NCBI GenBank assembly: GCA_963920665.1
Contig: OY987270.1
Span: 1,411,910 to 1,475,909 of the forward strand
DNA: 64,000 nt
DNA from: Straminergon stramineum
Taxonomy: Eukaryota; Streptophyta; Bryopsida; Hypnales; Calliergonaceae
Reading direction: 5' to 3'
Below are positions 12,101-25,384 of this stretch, piece by piece. The position numbers and the translations under genes were made by a program. Positions within the stretch are counted from its first letter, which is position 1. The number at the start of each line of letters is the position of its first letter. The notes below the pieces were generated by a model that was not told the origin of the DNA, ran no database searches, and saw only the letters and a program-made list of their open reading frames with translations.

Positions 12101-15100
12101 CCTACATCAACCCCTGACTTCGGAGGATGAGGGCCGAGGGACATCAAAGACGATACATAGTCTCCCCAAATTGGATGGTTTCTATGCACTGAAAGAGCCT
12201 CACGGACATCATAACTTGCCGGATATGCTGTGCTCTCCGTTCGAGGATAACTGTACAAAAAAACTCTGGGATAAGTCAAACAAAAAAGTGAGAAGGCCTA
12301 ATGCCACATGCATCGAAAATGAGCTTTTAGTAGTACCTGCTTTCACAGCTGAAGAAAAGAACGCATTCCAGGCAGCCGGCGGGTCAAAGATTACTACAAT
12401 ATCTAGCTACTAAAACATCAAGGTCGTGCATCTTTGAATCAACCAAATGTGAAATCAAAACTTCACAAGAATTCGATGTCGCGGCAGTATATACCTCAAA
12501 TAACCTTGGGTATAGAGGCGCTCAGCAATTTGCATGGTATGATGTGGACCCATGTTAAGTGCACTTGATGCGATCTAAATCAAATAGGCAGTCAGCGATC
12601 AGACATCGAGACCAAGAAAATGAGCAGTGCGTACATTGTGAAATGAGAAATAGGTCCAGCATTAGAACAACGAGAGATGAGCAGACTGCTGCATAAGGAC
12701 ACGTGGCAAATCCCTCACACAGGTCACATCAAATTTAATGAAAGTTCGTTGAAGCACCTCACAGCCCATCACATCAAGGTATTGAAAATGATTGCATCGA
12801 AAAACCTTTCCTCATCACTCAAGGCCTCCATCAACATTTTCATAGGTGAATGCCAAGCCAGAAACTAGACAAATCGTGTACAACGCCCGCTCCAATCTGG
12901 CTAACGTGTGAGACTAAGCAGTGGTGGGGAAGTCACCTTGAGCATGTCAACTGTGTTGAGGCCATGTGGACGGGCCTTTCTCTCTTCTTTCTTTGCGACA
13001 TCCGTCACACGAACTGATCTGGCATCGGATACCAGCTTCTGGAACAGCATTGCGGCCTGCAGCATACGTATAGGATACAACTCAAAAGAACGATTCAATC
13101 ATTACTGATCAATTTCAATAAATCGTCTCGTTCCGCCATAATCAAATACTGAGAGAATAATATGGAATCACCACCTGAATCAGAAGTTAGTCTTAGAAGC
13201 CCAACTAGAAACAGTAGTGAATCGACCAGAATATACGGAGAAGAGAAAGTAAGTACAATAAATGGAACAGCTAGTACTATAGCATTACTGATCTCTATAT
13301 AAAAGGAACTCTCAACCAAGGTTTAAATGCAGATAAACAGAATTCAGAGTAAACCCGAACTCAAAATAACCTAGCATCCACGAGGATAGCGCGCCCAAAA
13401 CTCTTAAATAATCGGAAAGATGCTAAATACCTCACGATCAAAAAGGCGATTGCGTTCCCATTCCAGCATTAGTTGATGCCCGCCTTTGCTTATATGAGGT
13501 CTCACTACCCAAAAAGGCTCTGGAACAAAAGTTGTGATTCGGAGGTGGCGCTCCACACAGAAACCAAGTGTCGGGGTTTGACAAGGTCCATACCTGAGCA
13601 GAATAATGGAAAATCAAATTCCATGAACAGAGACTCGCAAAAAGACATTGTTAGTTGTGAAGTTACGTATATCCTAACAAAGTTACGAATGCAGAATATT
13701 TGACAGATTTGTGTCAGAGAGTTGTCTACCCAATAAATTTTAACTGTCGTTACTTGTTCATGCAGAGTTAAAAACCTTAGAGAGCACGTCCAAGCATATA
13801 TTACTTCTATGACTTCTGGAAAGTTGTATTTAATTTGATATAGATCCAGTTGACGCAATAATAGAAAACAAAAAACAGGAGTGGGAATTACCCCAAAAGA
13901 CGTACGAGATAACGCTGGCGTCAAGGTTGCCGTATTTTCCTTGAAAATATCGAGTCTGGAAACGTGTAAATGCTACACCAACTTTCAAATCTATTTCCTG
14001 CCGTGCGTCTACTGACAAAGCCTCATTCTTATTGGGCTCGCCAAGAGTGCTCATTGCAGTTCGGACGTCCTTCTCACTGATGGCAGAAAATTTGGCTCGA
14101 AACACTTGTTGCCCTGGTAGCTTTCTCAAAACTGGTACAGCACTCTCCATCACTGGAACCGGGAAACATAATTAGTTTCTCAGCACGAAACGCAAATCAG
14201 ATAAGCAGGTCCACCAACACCTCAAATACATGATAGCACATTCCATCTTGACCTTGGTGAAGATGGAAACTTTCAAACGCCATATTCTCAATACCTTCGA
14301 AGCAAATGTTTTCTCCTTCTCGATCACAATCTAGCCATAGTACCAGATAATCGCAGCCACGAGCTTCTTGTTGAAGGTGCTTGCACACATGAGCCTACAC
14401 TTCCAAACAAGTAGATCTTAGAACTGATCAAAATTAACCTATCAATTCATATACCACGGATTAAAACGTGAAGCATATCACACAACTTCAAAACTTCTTG
14501 TAAGTAAATGCTTTCATTGCAGTAGTGAGCACCTAAGAATTTGAAGTGTATTAATAACGTATGAAATAACTAGTTAAGCTTTCCGCATTCACAGAGTCTA
14601 CAACCGTACAGGTAAACAATGTGAAGGCTCATACCTTAGGATTGGATTCAGCTTTTATCGTGGGTGCCTCAAACAGCTCAAAGGGATCAGTGGAATCCCA
14701 ACTCTGGTACTTTGAAGGGAAGTCAATGCTGTTAAAAGAAGAAAGAAAACAAATAGGTCAATCAAAGGTGTACACGAAACCGACAACGAGTCATGATTCA
14801 TCCGTCTCAGAAGAACAGAATTCGGCATCTAGATGACTCTGAAAACTGATCTCATAGTCAATTTGAAAAAGGAATCTTGCTCGATGTGTAAGATAGGAAG
14901 TACACGGGAAAAAGCTTATCCACAAGTCAAAGTGAACACAAAATAAGCAGCTACGCACCTGAGAACATGACCAATCACTGATGTAACCTTAAACCGAACA
15001 GGCATTCCCCTGAAACTCCCATCGAACTCGTGAACCTCCAAGTAAGATCTCCTACTTGACATCTGTTTCACGATAGCTCGTAAGTCTACGTCGTCAGAAC

Positions 15101-16065
15101 TTATGAGCGTGAAGAGACTAACAAATATCAAAATGTTGCCAGTATCACTTCGTGTTGTAATGCCATGAGAGCTCAAATTGTAACGAACTTAGGCATAACA
15201 ATAAAAATGTAATGCATAAGAACTAATCGTGAGATGAAAATTAAAGAAACCGACTCTTCAAAAAACAGAGTTACTCTTCTAAATAGTATGATAAATTATT
15301 TTGTAGGTTTAAGGCTATTCAAACACCATGTATTGGTGTAGATGGTGTCTCCGGATGGATAGATTGGATCATCGTTTAGCCCCCCCAAAAAATCCCAAAC
15401 TCTCAAGCCACTTGATGATTGACTCACTGCTCTATCAAAAAAATCTCTTTCCTTTCTTTTGATTGTGGTCACAAGCACAAACCAAGTACACTATTTAACA
15501 CAAAAATTCGTTTACTGTATGGCACACTATATCGGTAGCACATTAGAGTTCTCCCAGATAGACGAGAGACGATTTTCAGCTGATTGAAGGAAACACAAAT
15601 TCGTGAAATAAGAGAGAGGATGCACTCCTACTATACATCGAAAATCGATTCTGTCGGAACAGTGAATATGCAGGCATAGAGAAATATAGCTTACGAAAGA
15701 AGCATCCGTCAGACCATAAAATGTCATTAAAGTGAACATTCTAGACAGCCAACGAGACAACTCACTGTATGAAAACAAGTAGAAAATTCCACAACTAATC
15801 AATGAAAGGAGTGAGGTTAGACAACCAATACCCGGCCATGCGAGAGAAAATTGCTAATAGACAAAGCGATGCTGGGCTTCTCCGCCACCTGATTTCAAAC
15901 AAACATCAACATTCAGGAAATCCCTCACACTTGTACCAAAAAAACTCTCCAATCAAGAAACCAACCTACTACAGCAATCTAAAGTCTCAGCCGAAAGAAA
16001 CAACAAATGTCAAATAAAATTCATGAATGTAATGAGATACAGACCATAAGCACCGACGGCGCCAT
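9134..16065 (-). CDS. TOP3B: DNA topoisomerase 3-beta (type IA)
   Basis: Sixteen exons, in gene order 16065-16045, 15888-15832, 15062-14959, 14728-14635, 14394-14295, 14152-13906, 13593-13431, 13056-12937, 12574-12495, 12250-11969, 11844-11676, 11349-11221, 11007-10795, 10607-10428, 10246-9830 and 9367-9134, splice with GT-AG sites to 869 aa without a stop, close to the family's usual length. The Toprim domain starts VAEKPSIA and carries the acidic triad Asp114, Asp116, Glu118 in LDCDREGEN. The core shows [20 protein letters not shown] and GYLSYPRTES, with Tyr330 the expected catalytic tyrosine; exons 9 and 10 join inside this motif. Cys-rich zinc modules ([32 protein letters not shown]) fill about residues 610-785, and an Arg-Gly box lies near 834-860. 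TOP3B relaxes negatively supercoiled DNA and in animals also acts on RNA with TDRD3. [17 protein letters not shown] and the RG tail distinguish it from TOP3-alpha. The first coding exon is only 21 nt. Confidence 0.95.
9440..9640. mobile_element. 201-bp MITE with perfect 32-bp inverted repeats
   Basis: The arms 9440-9471 and 9609-9640 are perfect reverse complements over 32 bp; each reads CTTCTACACTGAATAGGGGT at its outer end. If the element proper starts at CACTG, the flanking TA on each side is a TA target duplication, as expected of Tc1/mariner-type MITEs. The interior is AT-rich and non-coding. It lies in the last intron of TOP3B. Perfect arms imply a recent insertion or a selected hairpin. 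Confidence 0.8.
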
Positions 16066-17997
16066 GGCGATGAGCCCGATTCGTAAGAAACCTCCAAACC
16101 TGTCGTCTGCAATTCAGCTCCAATCCTTCAAAATCGCAAAAAAAAAGCATGAATTTGTTCGAAAAACACGATCTGCAACCTCTAGCATCATGTTCTAGGG
16201 CTTCTCACTGCCGCAACTTAGAACCGATGGACGAACGTCATCTGTCGTCGACGAATTTAGTATTCCTGAACGAACGATGAAAGATCTTCGAAAAAATCGA
16301 CGTAAAATCTCCTTCTTCGTTAGTTGTTGACGTGAACTTCTTTAATGTCACCCTAGGGAACAGACTTACCCAGTTCAAAACTGACCTATCATGGTACGAT
16401 ACCCTATTTGTACAACAATTTATAAGCCAGTTTATTTGTATCACTTTATATTACTAGTGTACATTTCAAAATTTAAAGGTTCTTGATATAATAGAGGTGG
16501 GCTCATGCATGAGTATTTCTACGTGAGCATATTGAATTATTATTGATATAAAAAATTTGATTTGTGTCATGTGACTATTTGTGATACTTTTGTAGCTACT
16601 ATGATTCAATTTAGTATAAGGTGAGTACTCCCCAGAGCACAAGTTACTCAGATGTGGATAATCTGAAATGTCAAGCAATAACCTAAAATAATTGCAAAGT
16701 GAAAGAAACAAGAAATTAAAGCAAATGGAAGTTATTACAAAAGATTTTGGCAAAATATGAATGAGTTCTAGGTCATCAAAGATTTATGTGTAGGTAGGCT
16801 AGAGTAGTTCATAAGTTGGCTATGAATGTAGCTAAACACATAGTAAATATGTGTCAAAATGTCTCCTAAGTCATCTCCAATAGAAATTAAAATAGTCTAA
16901 GAAGTTTATATAATGCTTGAAACTGTACATGAAAATCCAACGCTTCAGTGGATAGGTTGGCAAGTAAAAAACTAATAACCAAAGCTATAAGGAGATGACA
17001 AAGTTTCAAAATTGTCAAAGCATTATAATGAAAGTTGTTGAGATGGTGGTAAAATCATGACTATATGCACTTGCCTTTCTCTTGAGATTTCAATTAATCT
17101 TGTCTACAAGATGTACAACAATACCTATACTATTTCAAATGCATATTCCTCTTGTTTGTTTTTATCTATATCTCTTTGTATTTGTCTATAAAAGTTGAAG
17201 TTGTAGTCTAGTCTCTATTTGCTTTTCAAAAATAGAATGTAAAGGTCTGGGAAGAATATCATAGTCAAAAGCATAGAAAATTATTAGGCAAAAATTGAAG
17301 CTATCGTATTGGAGCTCAATGTACTTTAGGTGTTTTAAAGACATGTGCAAGCCATTTCTTCATCTTTTATACTTGACAAGTCACTCAAAATGAATTCACA
17401 ACTCTTTGAATATATGCTCTTCTACATTACAAAGTATTTTTACATATCTCTACTTAAGAATATTGCATATGCCATACATTCAAAGCCATCATGTAGTAAT
17501 CCCTCTACATGTATCCAATATAAATTTTATAGATATTCTAGTCACCCTATTGCACTTCAATGTTGTCATTTCTTACAGAATCACTGTTTTTCCATCCACT
17601 AATGTTCCATTCTTTGGTTCCTTTTAGCTAGTGCTTTTCATCACTACGTAATACTAGAGATACCCACCTTATATGAAAATTTGAAATACTCTCTACTTAT
17701 ACATAACAACAGAAATAGAATGGCTCCTTAATTGTAACACAAATAGGGTCTCTTACCTTAGTTAATTATAATCAAATGCGCTTTGACCTTGTGGGTGCCT
17801 AGGCTGTGACATTAAAGAGGAACGTAACCTTCCATCCACAACTATCGTTAATTACTCTTCATTCATCCGACTCTCCGAATGCTATCCGCTTCTCCCTGTG
17901 CCCAACTCATTCCCCGTCTCTCTCCCTTCGCCTGAACTTCTGCGGATTGCTTGTTTTGCTGCATTCGTATAGCGGATTTGGATATTTCTCACCATTG
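16066..17997. other. Intergenic region between divergent TOP3B and EF-P genes
   Basis: The two genes diverge from here, so both promoters lie in this 1.9-kb stretch. The part next to TOP3B (16066-16330) and the part next to EF-P (about 17800-17997) are less AT-rich and probably hold the 5' leaders. The middle is AT-rich with no recognised feature. Confidence 0.6.
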
Positions 17998-20900
17998 ATG
18001 GCTGCCATGGCGGCCTCATTGGCACTTACCGGCTCTCTGTCGTCAAGGATCACAGCCACTTCCGCTGCTTCCACTTCCTTCAGGAGCGGCCAACACGCCA
18101 TGAGATTGCCGACGCCTTCTTTGAGCGCCCGTCGAGTCTCTACTCTCGGTAAGGAATTTCTGTGATTTACAAGAGCATTCCACCCTTCCTCTAAGAAAAA
18201 CTCTGTGATTGAGACCAATGTGAATTTTGGCAATGTCGATGGAGAATGTGCATGCGTTCATTGCGCTTTTTGTGAGCTACAGAGGATTTTTTTATAATCC
18301 CTTTTGGTGCATTGGCTGTTTCGTGCTTTCTGTGACTGGGGTTTAGGGTTTCAGGGTTTTGGTTAAATTTAAAAAATTGTTGTAATTAGGTGATGTGCGA
18401 ATTTAGTGAGTGTATTCTTTGCTTGGTAGTGTTCTTGAAAGTACTGGCTGTGAATTTCTTAGCTGCACTCGATCTTGTTAAAACATGAGTTGAAGCAGAC
18501 TCTGTTTCTTGTTCTTCGGGGAGTGCGTTGGTTATTTTTCACTTCCTGTGGCTTGGGTTTAAGATGTTCAGGGTTTTGGGTAAATGAACTGTTTGTTCGT
18601 AGTTAGGTGGTGTGCGAATTTCCTAAGTCTCTTCTTTGTTAGGCAGTGTACTGGCCATTGATTGCTGTAGCTACACAAGATTTTGTTAAGTTATAAGTTG
18701 ACCTAGAACGACTTATCAAGCTCGCATGTGTTTGCGATAGTGCTCTGGCGACCATAACAGTTACTGTAAATTGTTCGCTGCAATGCTCGTTTGAACAGAC
18801 TCCCAAACTGTGACTCAATTTTTAAATCTTGTATGCAAGTTGAATAGGTTTCACAATTTCTCCCGTAAATCCTCTTTTGAATTTTTGCACATGTTTGCAT
18901 ATATCTTTGTACAAAACATAGCTATGAAGCACTTACGGGTTAAGAGTGGTTGTATATCGATTTGTTTAGATTTGAGTACGGGGTCATTCTACTTACTACA
19001 ACACAAATATTCGTGAGATAAGTACCTGAAAGTCATAAGAGCATATGTTGCTGCCTTCACCAAGATTCTATCTAATGTCGGTTATTTTGCGTACAGAGAT
19101 ATGTGCCATAAGTAGCAACGATTTCAGGGGCGGAACGAACATTGTGCTAGACGGGGCTCCATGGCGTGTTCAAGGTATGTTTAGGATCTCTTACTCACCA
19201 AATTGAATCTATTTACCATTTTGCAATACTAGTAGATGAGTGAAATTACTTCGTTGAGAATTTACCAATTGTTTTTGATACTTTCACTGTCTTTGAAAGG
19301 CTCCTAGAATATGTTATATCAGTAATCATACGACTAATTTCAACTCCTAAGCGCCCAAACTAAACGTTGAAAGTCCACTTTGAATGGTAAGTCATTTATA
19401 GTAACTGTTAAAAACATGTTTCAATTGTTAAATATGGAGGACATGATTTCTTCTTTTTGTTGTCACATTTGTTATCTTTTGGGAAGCTTTCTAAATGATT
19501 TATAGATATGGAAGCGGGCACTTTGGGCACGTAAGTGTTAAATCTCAGGAAGAGCATTGGGAGGTGGGAATCTGCATTTCTGCTATCGTCCTTGTTCTCA
19601 TGAATAAATCTTTACTCTTCTGTAAGACTCAAGAGAACGCTGTGTGCGTGTGGATGGTGTAGCTAATTGGCTGGCTTTGGGAGTTATAGTCCAGTGAGGA
19701 AGCTGTGAAGTGTTACTGGTACAAGAGTTGAGCTGATGGCTGAGCTTATATCTTCTATTTGCATTGTGGTGAAGAGTTCTTGCATGTGAAGCCTGGAAAG
19801 GGAGCTGCATTTGTGCGTACCAAGCTCCGAAACTATGTCACCGGCAACACAGTAGAACGCACTTTCAGAGCCGGGGAGCAGGTTTGTCTACTCATGAGTT
19901 ATTAGCCATGTGGAACTGACCGTCAATTGATATTTAGAACGTGTTTGGTTCTTTTCACAGCCGTGTTTTTTACATGGAAAAGGCAATATTGTGAAGGGCG
20001 GATGTTTATATTGGCGTAATTGCAGATTGACGAGGCAAACATTTCCAAGGAAGCTATGCAGTACACGTATATGGATGCAGACCAATTCGTCTTCATGGAT
20101 ATGGTATGCCCTTCTTACACCAGTTTCGTCAAAAACAACTTGCCATATTTTTGTTTCCTAAAACTGCTGTTTCTTCACTACCGGTATCCCGCCAAAATAG
20201 CCAACCACCTGCTGTCCCATGTCTTGTCCCTTTCCCATACTGATACGATATACAATGTATGGGTATGACATATGGATACGGATATGTTGGTATGCGGTTT
20301 CGTATTTTAATACGAATACGAATGCAATTACAGACGTTATCCCATAGCTTTTGCATCTCTGAACCTGCTCATCAATATTCATATATCTGATTTTCTTCTA
20401 GAATCCATCCCAGCCAACCCCCGAACGTCCAGATTCGTTCCCCGAATTGACGACGTGAGGTAAATCATTATAAAGTGCTATTTGGAACACATTTGGGAAT
20501 TGAAATACAAAGAAAAGTTGCCGATTCCATCCTAGATTCACCAATGCTATCACCAATATTTTCAATGCTATCACCATTACTTTATTATAAATTTTGAGAA
20601 GGAAATTTCAAAATTCCTTCTAACTTCTAAATTCGATTACAAGCAAAATATTATCATTTTTTGAGTAAAACTTGTTGGAATGGATTTGAAATAAGGTTCT
20701 CTTGACATGATGATTTTTTGAAATTTTTGAGTTCTTAACATCTATGACCTCATTTTGGGTAATCCTGTTTTGAACTAGAGTCAATGCAATTTTGGCTTGG
20801 TCAACCACTTGACACCAAATCCAACCCTTAGATAGGACAACAACTTGATAAAGTATCTCCATAAACTAAAAAAACTTTCATCCAAGCAATACGGAGGATG

Positions 20901-22269
20901 AAACTTCACTTCTGGAGCGCTTAGGGGTTAATTTGGCCTCAGACATGGGACACGACTCACACATGACACCCAAAAACTATCACCCCAAAATGCGTTTCGT
21001 CACTATATCTACGTCGTTTGTTATTCAGTTTGATGTGTGCTGGTATGTTGGACACTGCCATGAATTATGTTCTGCGCTTTTTCTTTCAAGTCTATATTGG
21101 TCCCTTGTTTGAATGCTAGTGCTTGGCATCACATGAAACGTGGTTTCGTTGTTATATTTCGTGTACGCCATGCTAGGCGTCTTTATGAATGGCATTTGTA
21201 CCTCGGATGGATGTGGTATTCAATATTTCTCAATAAGTTCCATATTGGGTACGATTCTCTTACTTTGTTGTGGGTGCAATAGAGCTCATTTGAAGAGACC
21301 AGGATGAGCGCTAGCGAACTTGGCGATAAGACCAAGTGGTTGAAGGAGGGTATGGAGTGCAACGTTTTGATGTGGAATGATAAGGTACTTCTGTGGACGA
21401 CACAGTAGTTTGGGATGCAGTGAATCTTGAGCTGCACATTAAAATTACTCTATTTGCATGAAGATCTGGTAGTAACATAATTCTTGGTGCCTGCAGGTCA
21501 TTGATGTAGAGGTGCCTATCACAGTCATAGTGAAGGTCACACAAACAGATCCTGGTTTTAAGGGAGATACAGCTCAGGGTACGTTTTCTGTTCAAACAAG
21601 AACGTCCAAGTCTATAACGCAACCACATCTAATTGCGACACCTACTTAAATGCAACACCCCATATCTTGCACAAGAAATACATATTGATTTTAAGAATGT
21701 ACACCTATTGAACATCAGAACTCCTGTCGGTAAAAGCTCATTTACCAATGAATCTTTGATCCCTTGTAACTATTGCATAAGGTATCCAAATAATGCATTC
21801 TGTGGTGTGCTGGAATCCTCTTCAATTTTCTAACAAGAGTGTTTAAAAACCTGACCATCGTAATAATATGAACTGTGGTCAGCGCTTTAAAGTGTCGCAA
21901 GTGGGTTTGGTTACCTTATATGAATTCTGTTGTCTCAAATTTTAATTTCTGAGGGTCATTTTCCCGCGTCAGCTTCATGCTGGATTTTGAGTTAATTTTT
22001 AGATTGCTAGGCAAACTAGAGTTCACATGGAATTTGTGACTTTGGTAGTTTCCCAACATGTCAGGCCACTGAAGTCCAAATTAGTGATGTGAAATTAGTG
22101 ATGTCCACTAAAGCAGTTGCTGACTCCTCTTTTCTAATTGACAGGAGGATCCAAGCCTGCGACAACAGAAACGGGGGTTCTAGTGAATGTGCCTCTGTTT
22201 GTCAATCAAGGGGATTCCATTCAAGTTGATACGCGAACCGGTCAGTATATGAATCGTATCACTGCATAA
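17998..22269 (+). CDS. efp: Elongation factor P, plastid-targeted
   Basis: Seven exons (17998-18148, 19097-19174, 19775-19881, 20026-20103, 21283-21384, 21497-21578, 22145-22269) splice in frame to 240 aa. The first ~50 residues are rich in Ser, Thr, Ala and Arg without acidic residues, a typical chloroplast transit peptide; bacterial EF-P is about 188 aa, so the surplus fits this. The mature part has the three EF-P beta-barrel domains: [20 protein letters not shown], then [17 protein letters not shown] with Lys85 at the tip position that is modified in many bacterial EF-Ps, then [31 protein letters not shown] and the C-terminal [15 protein letters not shown] stimulates peptide bond formation when ribosomes stall at polyproline, here presumably in the plastid. 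No EF-P modification gene is in this window. Introns 2 and 4 hold decayed TTAA-ended elements. ATG 17998 is the first one consistent with the transit peptide. Confidence 0.93.
19338..19541. mobile_element. Decayed ~200-bp TTAA-ended MITE in EF-P intron 2
   Basis: The left end reads TTCAACTCCTAAGCGCCCAA and the right end, read inward, TTTAACACTTACGTGCCCAA. They agree at about 16 of 21 positions and match the CCCCTAA..GCCCAAA terminus of the family at 27.0-33.5 kb. The flanking TTAA is mutated on the left. No coding capacity. Confidence 0.55.
20417..20931. mobile_element. Probable decayed TTAA-ended element in EF-P intron 4
   Basis: The right end is well preserved (GGAGCGCTTAGGGGTTAA at 20914-20931). 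A matching left end is only suggested by CCAACCCCCGAACGTCCAGA near 20417. The interior shows no reading frame. Both ends fall inside intron 4, so the insertion does not touch coding sequence. Confidence 0.4.
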
Positions 22270-23537
22270 CGTCTTCACGTCAGACTCTTAATGCAGTCAA
22301 ATTGCCTGGTGTTCTGGGTACATCCTCGTGAGACCCGCTTTTATTGCTGTGATTTCAGCAGGAGTTTTGTAATTTGAGGAGAGAAAATAACTTAGTAATC
22401 GAATCACGGGACTGAATTTAGGCTTGGGAAGACTCCATCACGGGGATGCTCCAAAGAACAGTAAGAGAACTGTTACGTTAGTAGTTCCTGTTCAAGTGAT
22501 GCTCTGTCCTGAAATGGACCTTTCTTGCAGTCGTTCACCCTCTTGTAGAGCGCCACTAGCCATTGATTGCAGGTGTAACTGATGCGTCAGGCATCCTGAA
22601 TGATCGACAAATGCATTTGTTCATACACCATGAACCCCTAAATGCACAACAGTTCACGTGGTGGAAGATGAATGTATTGAGTAGTACACTACATCCAGTT
22701 TACATAATCATTGAAGAGGAATATATCAATGGAAAGAAGAAAAAATGCTCTAAATGATCTAAATATTTTGGAGGAGATACAATTAATTGTAAGGATTTTT
22801 TTAGATTTGCTCTTATTATCTTTAATTTGAGCTCTTAGTGGTGAAGCAAAACATCTTTTTCTGGATCCAGATTACTTAGTATTGTGTGCTTGTAGATTGT
22901 CAAGTCATTACATTCAGTCTGTGTAATTGTACTTCACTTGTATATCCTCACAAGCGTGCAATTACAGAGAATTATATGATAGTTGTTCAATCTGTCACGT
23001 TTTGTACACATCTTATCGGGCAACTCCCAACCATGCTTTGGACATGTATTGAGAGTGCACTTAGAAGTGAGGGTTGAGTTGTCAAGATAATGGTTGAAGC
23101 ATCCTTGAAATTGGTGTTAATTTACTGTTGGATGACCTGGAGAGTCAGATATTGGTGGTAAGGTACTGTATGTTGCAATGCATTCTGTAGGCAGACAAGA
23201 AATTGATTGCATCTTTGATCTCATACCAGCACGAGGAAGTCATTGGTATGTAAGTTCAGCTTTTTTAAGTCGAGTAAGTAACCGAGAAGTACTGACTGAA
23301 TGTGGGTTCCTGCACTCCTGAACCATGAAACTCCAGACATTCTTTTGGCATGGCCACTGGCACTGCTGTCTTGAACCAGCAAACTGGCACATGGTGTGAT
23401 ATGAAGTAAGGTAGGAGACTCAGTCTATTTGTGCCACATGATTATTTGTGTCACTTCTTGACCAATATGTCTTCGTATAGTACATTTGCAAGTTACAAAT
23501 GTATGCATATGATACGTATTGGTACAAATAGGGTGGG
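22270..23537. other. 3' flank of EF-P and intergenic DNA
   Basis: No gene recognised. The first few hundred bases are probably 3' UTR. Confidence 0.6.
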
Positions 23538-23757
23538 TTTTGAATTGTAGCATAAATAGGATCTCCACTTGTGAGTTTGCACTATATTTTAATCCCTTCC
23601 TAAAACCAATCCACATATTATTCCCTAAACAATGATGGATTTGTGAATTTTGAATTGTGGCACAAATAGGATCTCCACGTGTAAGTTTGTACCATATTCT
23701 AATCCCTTCCTAAAACCAATCCACATAATATTCCCTAAACAATGATGGGTTTGTGAA
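23538..23757. repeat. 110-bp tandem duplication, two copies
   Basis: 23538-23647 and 23648-23757 are head-to-tail copies of a 110-bp unit starting TTTTGAATTGT and differing at about ten positions. No coding capacity. Confidence 0.85.
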
Positions 23758-25384
23758 TTTGGAAGATCCGTCTGATTCACGACATCTGCAACATGTGCAT
23801 TATTCTAGATCACAATAAAATTTATGAAAAGCCCATGTGCATTTACTTAGAGATCAAGTAAGAGATTTTAGAGTCTCACATACATCAAATTGTACTTCAA
23901 TAGATACTCTTTGATTTCTTTTACATAGGAGGTTGTCATCTAGCATTCTTTCCAAACAATGATGTGGGATGGAGTTATCCATGGACTACAAATTAAGTCT
24001 CCATATTTTGAATGATGTTTTTATAACCTAATTAATTATTGTATCATCTACCATAATAGTATATCTATTTTTCTATGGGAGTTGTATGAAATTCCCTAAC
24101 TCCTATGCCACTTATCCAAATCATAATAAACCTATCCTTTTGGATGCATAATTTATATACCCAAAAACATTCCTAGTGGCTCCAAATCAAATTCACCACC
24201 AATCTCTTGATGGTCCCTTTTACAATCCAAATGGTTGCATGGTCTAAAAAGGGTTATTAAGGTGGTCACCCAAAAATGTGCCTTTAACACTAAACTGACA
24301 CATTTACTCCATGTAAATCTCCCAAATCACTTATGTACTAATATAGAAGAAACTCTTTTAAAGCCAAAATTTTATATACTGTATCCAAATGTTACATTCT
24401 TTTGTGCATCAAAACTTCTTTTCAAGTGACAATGAGAAAATCAATGAAAATTTGATCAATCTCATAAAAGTAACTAGGCATAGAAGCAAAAAGTGGTGGT
24501 TTGGGGGGACCCACTTTAAGTGAATCGTATGAAGGTGAAATTACATCCATCAAAGCCAAGGCCACATCTTATCAAACAACAATAAAAATAAATTTTGAAA
24601 AAAAGGGCTTCTTTGAGGTACATGCTATCCACTACATGAAAAAGTGCTAGCCACATAATGAAAAAGTGGAAGCCACTTAATGAAAAAAGTGAAAAAGAAA
24701 AAGTGCCACTCAAAATTTTTTTTCTTCAAAACCTCATCCTCATCCGTCCATCAATACTGACAGCCCCCAATATTTTATGCCAACAAATGAACCTCTTACA
24801 ACGGACTAAAATTACGGTACCTTAAAGAAAAAGAAACTGATGACTGACTCTTTAGTTGAGTTGTAAGATATGGATGATGCCTTTCGGTGCATTTTTCATG
24901 TGCAAAATGTCAGACTGCAAAATTTCAAAGCTGTAGTGCCGGCTGGTTCCTGAGGAAGCCGCCAGACCTCGTGCCGAAAGATTCTGTCTGTATGTCTGTA
25001 TCTGTTTCTGGAAGCGGAGGGTGTCCTCACCAAGGCTTTTTTTGTTTTTTGGCTTTTTGGTGCCAGATTGCACCTGAAAAAATAATTTGGCCAGAAGATG
25101 CCAAAAAAATGTCAAAAAACTTGGATGAAATCGACAAACAAATTTGAATTAAAAAAAAGACTTAGATGAAATTGCCAAATTGTGGATGAAAACCATATTA
25201 TACATCGAATATGTGGATCAATGCTATATTATGGAGCACCACTATAACATTTAACATCTCCACTCTGGCACTTTGTAAAAAATGAAAAAAAACCCCAAAA
25301 AAACCCTGTCCTCACTCCTCAATCCACTCCACCAAAATAATCTTCGAACTTTTTTAGTGGCTTAAATATCATTAAGCTCAGAGC
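23758..25384. other. AT-rich intergenic DNA
   Basis: No gene or RNA recognised. Around 24620-24690 the phrase GCCACwTAATGAAAAAGTG recurs as a short local repeat. Confidence 0.55.
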
